From Fulvia fulva (taxonomy: Eukaryota > Ascomycota > Dothideomycetes > Mycosphaerellales > Mycosphaerellaceae), in the NCBI RefSeq assembly GCF_020509005.1, contig NC_063012.1:11284001-11348000 (forward strand): DNA of 64,000 nucleotides, given 5' to 3'. Below are positions 30,651-39,271 of the stretch, in pieces (the first letter of the stretch is position 1; every line of letters begins with the position of its first letter). A model generated the notes under the pieces. The model made no database searches. It had not been told where the DNA came from and saw only the letters and a list, made by a program, of their open reading frames with translations. The position numbers were made by a program, and so were the translations under genes.

Positions 30651-33194
30651 ATGTGGATCCTCTCCGCCGACAACAGCCTCCTCGACGGTAAGCGAATATG
30701 GCTGCGACCAGGAACGTCATATCTCTTCGGCCGCTTCTCCGGCAAGATCGACGGCGTGCGCGTGCGATACGTGCCAGATGAAGGATCAGTGTCGCGCAAA
30801 CACCTCTTCCTTACCGTCGCGGATGTCAAGCCTGGTTCCAGTACAAGCATCTACGAGAAAGCTGCAATCACTGCAACCGACAGCTCGAAGGCAGGAACCG
30901 TGATCAATGGTCAGATCTTGAACGAGAAGAAGGGCGATGGCTCGGAAAGAGCACTGGATGGCAATCAATACACGATTAAGCTGGGCCAAGCTTCCTTCCT
31001 GCTACACCTGGAATGGAAGCCGGTCGTGCTCAGCTTCACGAACATTGGCAAAATCGCGAAGAGCAAGGGCACAGCGCTGGCTGATGAGAAGAAGAAGCTG
31101 GAGAGTGCCGATGTCAAGCTGTCTACTGAGTACTTGACGAATGAGACGACACATGTTGTGGCGAAGAAGCGGAATACTGCTGCAGGATTGCAGGCGCTTG
31201 TGCAGGCGAGATGGCTCATCACAGACTCCTTCGTGAGTGCCCTAGCGGAGACAGTCAAGCCACAAGGACACGACGAGAATGGCAGCCCCGGACCGAGTCT
31301 GCTGGAAGAAGACATCGATGCGAACTGGCCGAAAGAGAAAGACTACATCGTGCCCACAGGCGGGGAGCCTGTTTCGAGGCCGAACGGATATCTGAAGCCA
31401 GACGAGACGCGCGCGGAAGTCTTTTCACCTTACACCTTCGTGTTCCTGTCACAGTCGCAATTCGACTCGCTGATGCCTGTGATCACGGGTGGCGGCGGCA
31501 AAGCATTACTGTTTGAGTTCAAAGAAGATGAGACAACGACAGAAGACCTTGTGAACTACTGCAAAGAATTGGCTGGCAAGAAGAATCATCGAAACTTCGT
31601 GCTTAGTCGAGAACCAGGGCCTGGCGGCATCGTCGTTGTTCGCATTATGGGAGACAGTCGAGAAGGTCCTTTCAAGGAGGTGATAGAAGGCTTCTACGAA
31701 GCACTTGATCAGCGCTCTATTGAGCAGAGTGAACTCTTGGACGCCATTCTGACCAAGGATTGCAGCAACTTCCGAAAGCCACACGGAAGGGCAACACAAC
31801 TGAGCATGGCTGACGACCAAGATACTGCATCCTCCAATACGCGGCGCCTCGCACCCACTCGATCACAGGAGGCCAGTGCGCGCAGCTCCCCGTCTGCTGA
31901 GACGCGCCGAGGCACTCGCTCTACACAAAAGGTCCCCACCACGGAAAAGGAGCCTGAAGAAACTGCTTCAGAACAGCCAGCAATTCGACGCAGGCGAAAG
32001 ATCATTACACAGCCAAAGTTCAACTTTGACGACGATTTTGATCCGAGCCAGATCATCAAGGCAGATGAAGATGAGGAACATGAACCTGGCACAAGTCAAG
32101 CCCCGAGTCTGCAAAGTATGGATGTCGACGAGCCATCGCAGGTTGGCACTCAGCGTAGCACCAGAAAGCGCCCAGCGCCGGATGAGACTGCGCAGGATGC
32201 AGAAAGTGAGCAGCAATTTCTGGATCGCCTTCTACCTGGTATAGCTGCTGCGAAGCGACGCAAGACCGAAGCCTTGAAGAAGGGAGATGCCGCTCCTAAG
32301 AAAGCGACGCCTACACCCGAGCCAGAGGTTGAGATCAAGGATGAGAAGCCTGTCAAGAGAGGCGCCAAAACCAAGATCTCCGATGTTGCCATCAAAGCAA
32401 AGGTCGAAGCTCGCCGCAAAGCAGAGGACGAGGCCCGCCAGAAAGACGATGAAGCTATCGAGGAGATGCGGAATGCCGACCTAACCGAGGAACTTAAGAA
32501 TTACGAGGCGCCAGTCGAGCTTTTCGACGTTCCCCTCCGTCCACGACCACAGCCCACGACAGTGACGAATCCGGAGTGGAAAGATCGACCCAATTACAAA
32601 AAGTTCCAATCAAACAAGAACAAGAACCGCGCAAATGCAGAGACACAAGGGCGCGCAGAGACTCAGCGCGTCATCATCTCGCTCGAGCCAGTCCCCAACA
32701 AAGGCCACGGCCTCGGCGATGAGTACTGGCTTGATACGGAGGACCTGCGTCGCTCGAAGAAATCTCAATCCAAGTCTCAATCACAGACCCAGAGATCCGC
32801 CGCATCAGCATCCCGGCCCTCGCAATCTCAATCAGGAATCCCGGCTCCTAGGCAGGCCTTGACGAATGACGAAGGCGAGCCACTCGAAGACGATCAGCAC
32901 GCTTTCCGACGGAGAGTGGAGCGCAGTCGAGAGATCGATGCTGCCAATGAGGTTGCGGATGATGTATTTGATGATGATACCACCCAGACGACAAGGGCGA
33001 CGCCGAGTCAGAGGAAGACGGCAGCTTCGGGCAAGAGACCTGCCGCGCAGGCTAAGTTGACGGATTCGGCGCCGCCGGCCAAGAGGCAGGCTACGCAGAG
33101 GAGTACGGCTGCGAGTAGTAGGGCTCCGCCGCCGATTATGGTGGATGATGAGAGTGATGATGATCCTACTGCTTTCCGGCGGCGGAGACGCTGA
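30651..33194 (+). CDS. NBS1: DNA double-strand-break repair protein Nbs1 (nibrin)
   Basis: The start at 30651 gives 847 residues beginning MWILSADN, like MW- in nibrins; an in-frame ATG at 30561 would add 30 residues without homology. An FHA domain occupies about residues 20-105 (YLFGRFS and SVSRKHLFL, the phosphothreonine pocket), followed by a first BRCT at about 115-205 (TNETTHVV...ARWLITDSF) and a second at about 245-335. The long acidic/Ser-rich tail contains NYKKF at residue 648, matching the (F/Y)KKF Mre11-binding motif, and ends in an acidic stretch plus AFRRRRR, laid out like the ATM/Tel1-binding tail. A similar AFRRR occurs about 90 residues earlier (HAFRRRVERSR). Nbs1 forms the MRN complex with Mre11 and Rad50. 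It stands between two blocks of the inverted-repeat array. Confidence 0.92.
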   Translation: MWILSADNSLLDGKRIWLRPGTSYLFGRFSGKIDGVRVRYVPDEGSVSRKHLFLTVADVKPGSSTSIYEKAAITATDSSKAGTVINGQILNEKKGDGSERALDGNQYTIKLGQASFLLHLEWKPVVLSFTNIGKIAKSKGTALADEKKKLESADVKLSTEYLTNETTHVVAKKRNTAAGLQALVQARWLITDSFVSALAETVKPQGHDENGSPGPSLLEEDIDANWPKEKDYIVPTGGEPVSRPNGYLKPDETRAEVFSPYTFVFLSQSQFDSLMPVITGGGGKALLFEFKEDETTTEDLVNYCKELAGKKNHRNFVLSREPGPGGIVVVRIMGDSREGPFKEVIEGFYEALDQRSIEQSELLDAILTKDCSNFRKPHGRATQLSMADDQDTASSNTRRLAPTRSQEASARSSPSAETRRGTRSTQKVPTTEKEPEETASEQPAIRRRRKIITQPKFNFDDDFDPSQIIKADEDEEHEPGTSQAPSLQSMDVDEPSQVGTQRSTRKRPAPDETAQDAESEQQFLDRLLPGIAAAKRRKTEALKKGDAAPKKATPTPEPEVEIKDEKPVKRGAKTKISDVAIKAKVEARRKAEDEARQKDDEAIEEMRNADLTEELKNYEAPVELFDVPLRPRPQPTTVTNPEWKDRPNYKKFQSNKNKNRANAETQGRAETQRVIISLEPVPNKGHGLGDEYWLDTEDLRRSKKSQSKSQSQTQRSAASASRPSQSQSGIPAPRQALTNDEGEPLEDDQHAFRRRVERSREIDAANEVADDVFDDDTTQTTRATPSQRKTAASGKRPAAQAKLTDSAPPAKRQATQRSTAASSRAPPPIMVDDESDDDPTAFRRRRR

Positions 33195-33343
33195 GCATAG
33201 CAAGCGTGGCCTGATTATGCTGATGTTAATGATGATGATAACGTTGCTCGCTCCAGAAAGTGTTAATGCATGTACAGAATAGAGTATCGATACCCCAATC
33301 TCGTATACCTTTCCTCAACTCGCTTCTCTTACAGAAGTGATTA

Positions 33344-33547
33344 TCATTTCCTCCCAACACATCTCGCCCATGGATCCTTATCCATACTCTCTCTCATGAA
33401 ACATTCAGCACAAACTGTCGCCACGAAATGTTGACGGACGCCTGGTTGTTGGCAGGGAGGATGGTGTTCTTGGACGAAGCGGGACACGGGGTTGGACTTG
33501 GGTTGATTGTGGCCGCAGCTGTGGTTTGTTTGCAGGGTGTAGCACAT
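33344..33547 (-). CDS. small cysteine/histidine-rich protein, hypothetical
   Basis: A 67-residue frame starting MCYTLQTNHSCGHNQPKS. It has six cysteines and several histidines spaced as possible metal ligands (CGH...HHPPC...C-x-x-C) and ends RCVGRK. Similar short proteins beginning MC-(x)3-T-x-x-x-x-CGH are common in Dothideomycetes, function unknown. The frame is open further upstream (to 33685), adding a Pro/Ser-rich stretch without clear meaning, so 33547 is preferred. It lies between NBS1 and the right block of the array, convergent with NBS1. Confidence 0.5.
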   Translation of the reverse strand: MCYTLQTNHSCGHNQPKSNPVSRFVQEHHPPCQQPGVRQHFVATVCAECFMRESMDKDPWARCVGRK

Positions 33548-33840
33548 TTTCGATGTTACGTTCGTGGCGTTGAGGCTTGGTGTGGTTTGGAAGAGAAGGG
33601 AGGGATGCTGAAGGGAGAAGGGGGAAAGGGGTGATAAGGTTGGGGCTGATGAAGAGGGTTGTGAATGTGGGAGTGAGGTGTTCACTGAGTTATTGTGGCG
33701 ACGAAGGAGACAGGATGTTCACGACTGCGACGTAGATGGAACCATGCGCGGGAAGCAGGGAGCGCTGAGTCGTAAGAGTCCTCTACCAGTATCAGTTCAG
33801 TCGTTGAGAAGGTATATATACTATGAATGTTCGGCTACCC

Positions 33841-34385
33841 TCGACAATCAGCATTGGCGCAATGGTACGGCGCGATTGCGTCTTTGACATCTATCTACTG
33901 GGGTCTGTTCAGGTCAGGAAGTGGCCTGATGATGTCTGGTGCAGAGATGTCCGTCGCTGGGGTAATGGTGATTGTTTATACTTTTTTGCCTTGCAGTCTG
34001 CTCTACGCTTGACGCTGGAGGTTGTGATCACATGCCGGAAAGCTTGAAGGTAGATAGATATATCAGCAGAACCCGCATCATTCTCGACACTCAGCATTGT
34101 CTCAATGGCCGGCGTAGAAGTTGTACGTCAAGACAGCAGGATCCAGAGACCGACACAGTGGAAGATGAGTCGTGCTGATCGATCTTGAGCATCTGCTTCA
34201 TTGATGCAGTGCTGATTGTTTTGCACCGAGGTGGTCCTCATGTTTTGGCTTGCTCTTAACTGATCTGCTTCGAGTGCTGGAGATGCTGGTAAAGCTTTTT
34301 GTGATATTGTGACGTACAGGCAGGGGATTTCGGTCACAGCATGTGCTCGCTCCTCGACAGTCAGCATTATCTTAATGATACGGCG
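33841..34385. repeat. alternating inverted-repeat array, right block
   Basis: The motif seen at 28.5-30.4 kb recurs: forward at 33841 (TCGACAATCAGCATTGG), reverse at 33954, forward at 34083, reverse at 34197, forward at 34352. Same-direction spacing is 242, 269 and 243 bases, matching the left block. The left block ends with a reverse copy and this block begins with a forward copy, so the alternation is kept across the NBS1 interval. No protein is encoded. Confidence 0.72.
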
Positions 34386-34658
34386 TTCAGCATATGAAGA
34401 GCACCATGACTGGATTCGATGGTCTTCTCCGGAAGTCACTAAGCTGACCTACCAAGCGTGCACCAAGTCGTGGCAGATAGTGTACGCTGTACTACCGGCG
34501 CGTGAATATTCTGGTGTAGTTGGATACTCTTGTGCAGCATACTGACTAGAGGTAGAAAACACACTTGACCATACTCTTTACGCCATCCTCGACACTATCC
34601 CAGATCCCTCCTCTCTTGGCTTCAACGCTTTCGTCCCGCTTAACTCGGCGTGGACTGA

Positions 34659-35417
34659 CTACAAGAGTCTCAACGTCGAGGATCGTGCCATTCTCACAAA
34701 TTCATCCTGCCAGCCCGTCCTCGTGATATTGCCATACCAAGCAGATGTATACTCCCAGTAATTCGGGTACCACCCCGCAAATTCCCAGTCTATGATAGCG
34801 ACCACTTTGTCGTCGCGGACAAGAATGTTGAATGGGTTTAGGTCGCCGTGGGTGAACACAGGTGGAGACCATGGCCCGTCTTGCATCGCTACCATCTTCT
34901 CGATATCATGCCATTCGTCGTCTTTCGGCCGGCTTGGAAACTCGGATGGCCGCAGTCCTTCTCGAAGCCAGAGATGGAAGTCCTGCATACACCTGAACGG
35001 CCCAAAACGTGGGCCGTGACTTATACGGGAGTCGTAGAGACTCCCACCTGTGTAGCTCTCTACTCCGGTTCCCGGCGGTGGTTTCAATGTCCTCAATTCT
35101 TGGATCATGGCTTTCAACTGGGCTAACACCTTGTGGCGTGCTTCTCCGGAGAGTTTACCCCATGCTCTAGGAAGCTCTTCACCGTCGACTCTTTCCATAA
35201 GGATGAAAGCTCGATCGTGGTGTTTGAATGAACAGTAGACTCGAGGTACCGGTATAGACGTGTGTTCAGCGATGAACTTCATCGTGGCCGCTTCCGTCAA
35301 GCGAACTCTCCACCCGGTCTTGACCAGTTTATGCCTGGAGATCGGTGTACAAAGGCCATCTGATTTGTAGAGTCGGCCTATCGTCTTAACGGCCAGCCTG
35401 GTGAACAGTCGTGACAT
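34659..35417 (-). CDS. APH-family phosphotransferase, 5' end cut off by a transposon
   Basis: A 252-residue frame with the aminoglycoside-phosphotransferase/protein-kinase-like fold: ATP-loop region VRLTEAATMKFIAEHTSIPV with PRVY, hinge FILMERVDGEELP, catalytic HGDLNPFNILV (Brenner HxDxxxxN) and metal-binding IIDWEFAGWYP. Many fungal members have unknown small-molecule substrates, so antibiotic resistance should not be assumed. The Tc1 element begins 8 bases upstream of this frame. Beyond the element, bases 36742-36669 read ATG plus 24 codons that join in frame, through a single copy of the TA target, to the codons at 35424-35418 and so to this frame. The original protein was therefore about 279 residues. 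The remaining frame might be expressed from the internal Met, but without its native promoter. Confidence 0.8.
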   Translation of the reverse strand: MSRLFTRLAVKTIGRLYKSDGLCTPISRHKLVKTGWRVRLTEAATMKFIAEHTSIPVPRVYCSFKHHDRAFILMERVDGEELPRAWGKLSGEARHKVLAQLKAMIQELRTLKPPPGTGVESYTGGSLYDSRISHGPRFGPFRCMQDFHLWLREGLRPSEFPSRPKDDEWHDIEKMVAMQDGPWSPPVFTHGDLNPFNILVRDDKVVAIIDWEFAGWYPNYWEYTSAWYGNITRTGWQDEFVRMARSSTLRLL

Positions 35418-35424
35418 GCGTGTA

Positions 35425-35455
35425 CAGTCCTGGGCATAGTTTTTACAACCCCTGT
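35425..35455 (+). repeat. Tc1 terminal inverted repeat, left
   Basis: 31 bases identical to the reverse complement of 36636-36666. Directly preceded by the TA target site. Confidence 0.92.
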
Positions 35456-35504
35456 TCTTCCACCTTTCCTCATTAGGAGGGATGTATCCACTGCTTGGCG
35501 TAGC

Positions 35505-36533
35505 TCACCACCTGGTGTGTCCTCCATTGTTGGCTATTACTGCCTCGCAGCGTTCTCGCATACTCTTGCATATACGTTGTATGTCCTCAGGTGTGAGCTT
35601 GGCCCATTCAATCTTGATAGCAGCTATTACCTCATCTCGTGTTGTAGGAAAATGAGCACCTACCCTATGCTTAAGAAGAGCCCATAGATTCTCAATAGGG
35701 TTGAGATCTGGTGAATTGGCTGGCCATTCCATAAGGTGTAGGCCCTTCTCCTTAAATAGACTCACCGTTGCCTTCGCCTTGTGGATTGAGGCGTCGTCTT
35801 GCATAACAATGCAGTCCTGCGAGCCTGTTGACACTCGCTGCTTCTCAATTGCCGTGTGGATAAGAGGGACAATCTGGCTACGATACACCTCACCGTCGAC
35901 AGAGCCTTTCTCAAATATATGGACTTCCATAGGTCCATCTGCAGAGATACAGCCCTATATCATATAGGCTAAGAACTTGCGGAAGCGTGCTGTAAGACAG
36001 TGTTCGTAATAAGCCTCATCTGCCCTGCGTGTCACATAGACCTGTCCGAATATTCCACACCTGAATGAAGCTTCATCTGTCCAAAGGACCTGAGCCCACT
36101 GTTCCACTGTCCATTTAATATGAGCCCTTGCCCATCGAAGCCGTGCCTCCTTGTGTTTCTCAGTCAATAACGGCTTACGTGTTGCGACATATCGTGAGAA
36201 GCCTTCCTTCTCAAACGCAGCTCTTACTGTCCGGACGTCGCTGAAGATGCCCTCTATCGCGGCAATCTGTTCGTATCGCAGGCGGCGGCTGTTGGCATCA
36301 GTAGTGGCTCAATGGACAAGTCGCTGACGCTTGGAGGTGTTGATTACAGGTGGTGGGCCTCTCTTCTTCGGTGTGGAAGGTGGCACTCTTTCAAGCCGTG
36401 AGATTACTGAAGAGACAGAGCCTTTGTTAGTGTGAAGGGCGTCTGCAATCTGCTGTAGCGGCCAGTGGGCGTGTTTGTGAAGAGACCACATCTCGCCCTT
36501 CTCGAATTCGGTAAAGACGCGTCCCTTCGGCAT
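35505..36533 (-). pseudogene. Tc1-family transposase with two in-frame stops
   Basis: One frame of 343 codons from MPKGRVFTEFEKGEMW to HTRW. The N-terminus is a helix-turn-helix DNA-binding region (QQIADALHTNKGSVSSVISR). The catalytic triad is visible as WTDEASF, QDDASIHKA and SPDLNPIENLW with 34 residues between the second Asp and the Glu (DD34E). Two stops interrupt it: TGA at 36311-36309 after RQRLVH and TAG at 35957-35955 after FLAYMI. Both fit a single C-to-T or G-to-A change (CGA to TGA, TGG to TAG), the direction expected of RIP or cytosine deamination. No frameshift is present, so the copy is young or lightly mutated. Confidence 0.88.
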
Positions 36534-36635
36534 GGTGGCGATAGATAGCGCGTGTGTGAGTGTGTGGATAATGAGATTGAAGGTAGCAACACCTTCTGAG
36601 ATGGACATGGATAGCCGGAAGGGGTTAGCGTAAAT

Positions 36636-36666
36636 ACAGGGGTTGTAAAAACTATGCCCAGGACTG
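36636..36666 (-). repeat. Tc1 terminal inverted repeat, right
   Basis: 31 bases identical to the reverse complement of 35425-35455. Directly followed by the TA target site. Confidence 0.92.
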
Positions 36667-36668
36667 TA

Positions 36669-36742
36669 CTGTTGATAGCCGAGCTTTCCAGATCCTTGTG
36701 CTCTGGTGCAACCTTGTCCGGGCTTGGCGCAGTGCCTGCCAT
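36669..36742 (-). pseudogene. detached 5' fragment of the APH-family gene
   Basis: ATG at 36742-36740 followed by sense codons (MAGTAPSPDKVAPEHKDLES...) up to the TA target site of the Tc1 element. Removing the element and one TA joins this to the kinase frame in phase. Translation from here now runs into the transposon. Confidence 0.7.
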
Positions 36743-37249
36743 ACTAGATGGGATTGTCGATGTCTGCCTTGACTGCCGTGACTGCTAGAGAAGCGACTGA
36801 CCAGCTATCAGACTTTGGATGATTTGAGTCGGGTAGCTTTGATGCAAGTGTTTGCAAGCGCGAACGAAGTACATACATGTATCTGGCATTCTGGTAATCT
36901 CAGCCCATCAGAACCGCTGACGCAAGCTCGCTTCGTTGCCCAATAGGAACAAGCCCAGGCTGCCAAGGCGCAGGTGCTTCGCGTCCGCTTGCGGTATAGC
37001 GTAGAAGCTGAGGCCACGCAGGGCTGAGTACTTGAGCTTAGCATTCTGGCTGAATCTGCTGTCGGGCCGGCGGGGGTCGGGCCGGGTGGATCGCTGCGTA
37101 CGGTATGTGGTATGTGGTGCACGTGAATGCTTGCAGAAAGCAAAGAGGTGAATAAAACAAGTGGCGCGATCCTGTAACGTCCTGCCCTTAAAGGAGGAAG
37201 TCTCGGAATGTGAGTCTTGTAGCTGGAATAGATTTCCAAATCTTAGGGC
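36743..37249. other. intergenic, no gene seen
   Basis: 507 bases between the APH 5' fragment and the GST-like remnant. It should contain the original APH promoter. No domain or repeat recognised. Confidence 0.35.
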
Positions 37250-37707
37250 ATGTTCGTTCGCACATTGCCTGCCATCTGCTGGGGTCTCGCTGACGATCTA
37301 ATGGTTGGCTGGAAACCCATACCACTATCTGGAGCTGAAGCCGATACCATGACACTACCAGCTGCTGCGAAGGAGATGCTTCGCTGGGAATGCAGAGCAT
37401 TGGATACCCCGGAATGCTACTTGCAGGGTCGCGATATGGTTCTTCTGAGGAGGGGAGTCTTTGGTCATATTACTATGGCCGACCTCGTACTTTACCAGTT
37501 CTCCATGGCGTTGACATGACTCTCGGTTCTGGTAAGAGCGTCAATGACGTTCATGGAAGAAAGATCAAGGAAGACTTCACTATGCTGGCTGGGTTCTATC
37601 AGAACTACAAGACGAGGGAGAGCGCGACGCATATCGCTGAGAGGGGGGAGGTGCCGCTGGAGAAGTTCAAGGAATCTATATCGACTTGGGCAGAAGGTGT
37701 GCTCTGA
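37250..37707 (+). pseudogene. GST C-terminal-domain-like remnant with a frameshift
   Basis: Two overlapping frames together look like one protein end. The first (37250-37519) contains AAAKEMLRWECRALDT and GHITMADLVLYQFSMAL, like the helix-6 N-capping region (I-T-x-A-D) of glutathione S-transferases. The second, shifted by one base near 37515, continues DMTLGSGKSVNDVHGRKIKE, FTMLAGFYQNYKTRESA and ends WAEGVL. One missing base after MAL would explain the shift. No N-terminal thioredoxin-like domain is visible upstream, so the gene is also 5' truncated. The GST link is weak; the broken state is better supported. Confidence 0.4.
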
Positions 37708-37795
37708 CCAGCCCGATCACGTGGAAGCATGCAGACGATATGCATAGTGCCACAATTGGCTATTAGCTCCAGATGCAATGAGAGCTATAAATAAG

Positions 37796-37803
37796 GCAGA
37801 GCT
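37796..37803 (+). promoter_or_regulatory. TATA box of the HET-domain gene
   Basis: TATAAATA lies 54 bases before the ATG at 37857, a normal TATA distance for a fungal gene. Confidence 0.5.
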
Positions 37804-37856
37804 GCCACTTCGAAGTTCCGTAGCCACACATCTCTCCCTGGTCCTGTCAAGACAAG

Positions 37857-39113
37857 ATGCGGCTTCTCAACACTCACACCCTCAACTTCGAAGAATTCAC
37901 TGCCATACCAGCATACGCCATCCTCTCTCACCGATGGATCGGGGACGAAGTCTCCTACGACGACTACTGTTCAAAGTCAGATCGCGAAGATGCTCGATAT
38001 GATAAGATCTTTCAGTCTTGCAAATTGGCTCGAAGCCGCAAGCACAAGTACATCTGGATCGACACTTGCTGCATCGACAAGAGAAGCAGTGCAGAGCTCT
38101 CTGAGGCGATCAACAGTATGTGGGACTGGTACTCCAGTGCCTCAGAATGCTTTGCTTTCCTGGTCGACGTACACTTCACCTCAAACCAGGACGAGATGGT
38201 ATCGCGACTCGAACGAAGCGCTTGGTTCCGCCGTGGCTGGACATTGCAAGAATTGCTTGCTCCTCGGATTGTTACGTTTTGTACATCTGACTGGCGCATC
38301 ATCGGTCAGAAGAGTGACAAACACCTTCTGCCTGCACTGAGTGACATCACATCGATCCCGAAAGACTGTATTGAGTACCAGTTCATGCTTCACACGAAAT
38401 GTATCGCTCAGAGACTCAGTTGGGCCGCCAAGCGCGAGACCACACGAACCGAAGACACGGCATATTGCTTGCTGGGTCTAGTGGGCGTGAACATGCCGCT
38501 GTTGTACGGGGAAGGAGACAAAGCGTTCTTGCGGCTCCAACAGGAGATCATCCGACAAAGTGACGATGAGTCCATATTCGCGTGGCGATACGTTTCTCCT
38601 CCATCTGGTTACAGGGCTGGAATCCTCGCACCCCACGTCAGCTTCTTCAGCAACTCACACGGTGTGCGACTTCTCGACGGCAAGCGTGCGCCATACTCTA
38701 TGACCAACAAGGGATTAGAAATCAGGTCAGATGCCACTTTTGTCCCTTCCGTTGGCGTCTACGTCCTCCCTCTGAATTGTGGATACACACAGCAGCTACA
38801 AGCTGACGCAGGACGCTCTGTGAAATGTACAATCGTGATACGCGCAGAAGATGGCGCCTACTATCGAGTTGCCGCGTCACGATTAGGCGAGCATCTTGGT
38901 ACAATGTATGTTGGCCGTGAGACTGAAGCGGTTGAGGAGTCAACCTACCACATCAAACTGTCACGATGGCAGCATAGCTACCAGCCAGCCTTCTCGCTTC
39001 TTGGGAGATGTGTTATTAGGTGGAGGGCCAGGAAAGGACGCGTTACCCCCGGCGAGTCTGCTGAGCAAGAGCAGACGTGGATGTTACTCGAGGAGCGTGC
39101 GACTGTCGAGTAA
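37857..39113 (+). CDS. HET-domain (heterokaryon incompatibility-type) protein
   Basis: 418 residues in one exon beginning MRLLNTHTLNFEEF, the usual start of the HET-D/HET-E type. The HET core spans about residues 18-160: YAILSHRW, then KYIWIDTCCIDKRSSAELSE, then MWDWYSSASECFAFL, then SAWFRRGWTLQELLAPRIV, and it is followed by EDTAYCLLGLVGVNMPLLYGEG. The C-terminal 170 residues have no WD40 repeats or NACHT, unlike HET-E itself. HET domains are TIR-related and trigger cell death after recognition of non-self partners; this short form probably acts as an effector module. It converges with a second, decayed HET gene on the minus strand 160 bases downstream. Confidence 0.92.
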   Translation: MRLLNTHTLNFEEFTAIPAYAILSHRWIGDEVSYDDYCSKSDREDARYDKIFQSCKLARSRKHKYIWIDTCCIDKRSSAELSEAINSMWDWYSSASECFAFLVDVHFTSNQDEMVSRLERSAWFRRGWTLQELLAPRIVTFCTSDWRIIGQKSDKHLLPALSDITSIPKDCIEYQFMLHTKCIAQRLSWAAKRETTRTEDTAYCLLGLVGVNMPLLYGEGDKAFLRLQQEIIRQSDDESIFAWRYVSPPSGYRAGILAPHVSFFSNSHGVRLLDGKRAPYSMTNKGLEIRSDATFVPSVGVYVLPLNCGYTQQLQADAGRSVKCTIVIRAEDGAYYRVAASRLGEHLGTMYVGRETEAVEESTYHIKLSRWQHSYQPAFSLLGRCVIRWRARKGRVTPGESAEQEQTWMLLEERATVE

Positions 39114-39271
39114 TAGACCCGCTGAAGTAGAAGCGCATATTCGCTGCAGAGCTGAATACAATCTGCTCTGGCACAAGCGTACCTAATGCTCCCCCTCTCC
39201 AAGCTCTACCAATCATATCGTTACACTACCAGAGCAAAAGAGCAGCATCTGCCTAAAGAGGCCACATCTGC

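Larger units (their letters stand above)
35425..36666 (-). mobile_element. Tc1/mariner transposon, full length, transposase inactivated
   Basis: 1242 bases bounded by perfect 31-base terminal inverted repeats (outer end CAGTCCTGGGCATAGTTTTT) and flanked on both sides by TA (35423-35424 and 36667-36668), the Tc1 target duplication. The size and ends are those of a complete element. The ends are intact, so it could still be moved by a transposase supplied in trans. It is inserted in the coding sequence of the APH-family gene. Confidence 0.93.

Noticed and set aside
36309..36608. Treating the first transposase segment as its own gene starting at 36608
   Set aside because: The next segments lie in the same frame after a single stop, and the Met at 36533 starts the family-like sequence.
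38181..38393. Minus-strand frames opposite the HET gene
   Set aside because: Shadows of the HET coding sequence.
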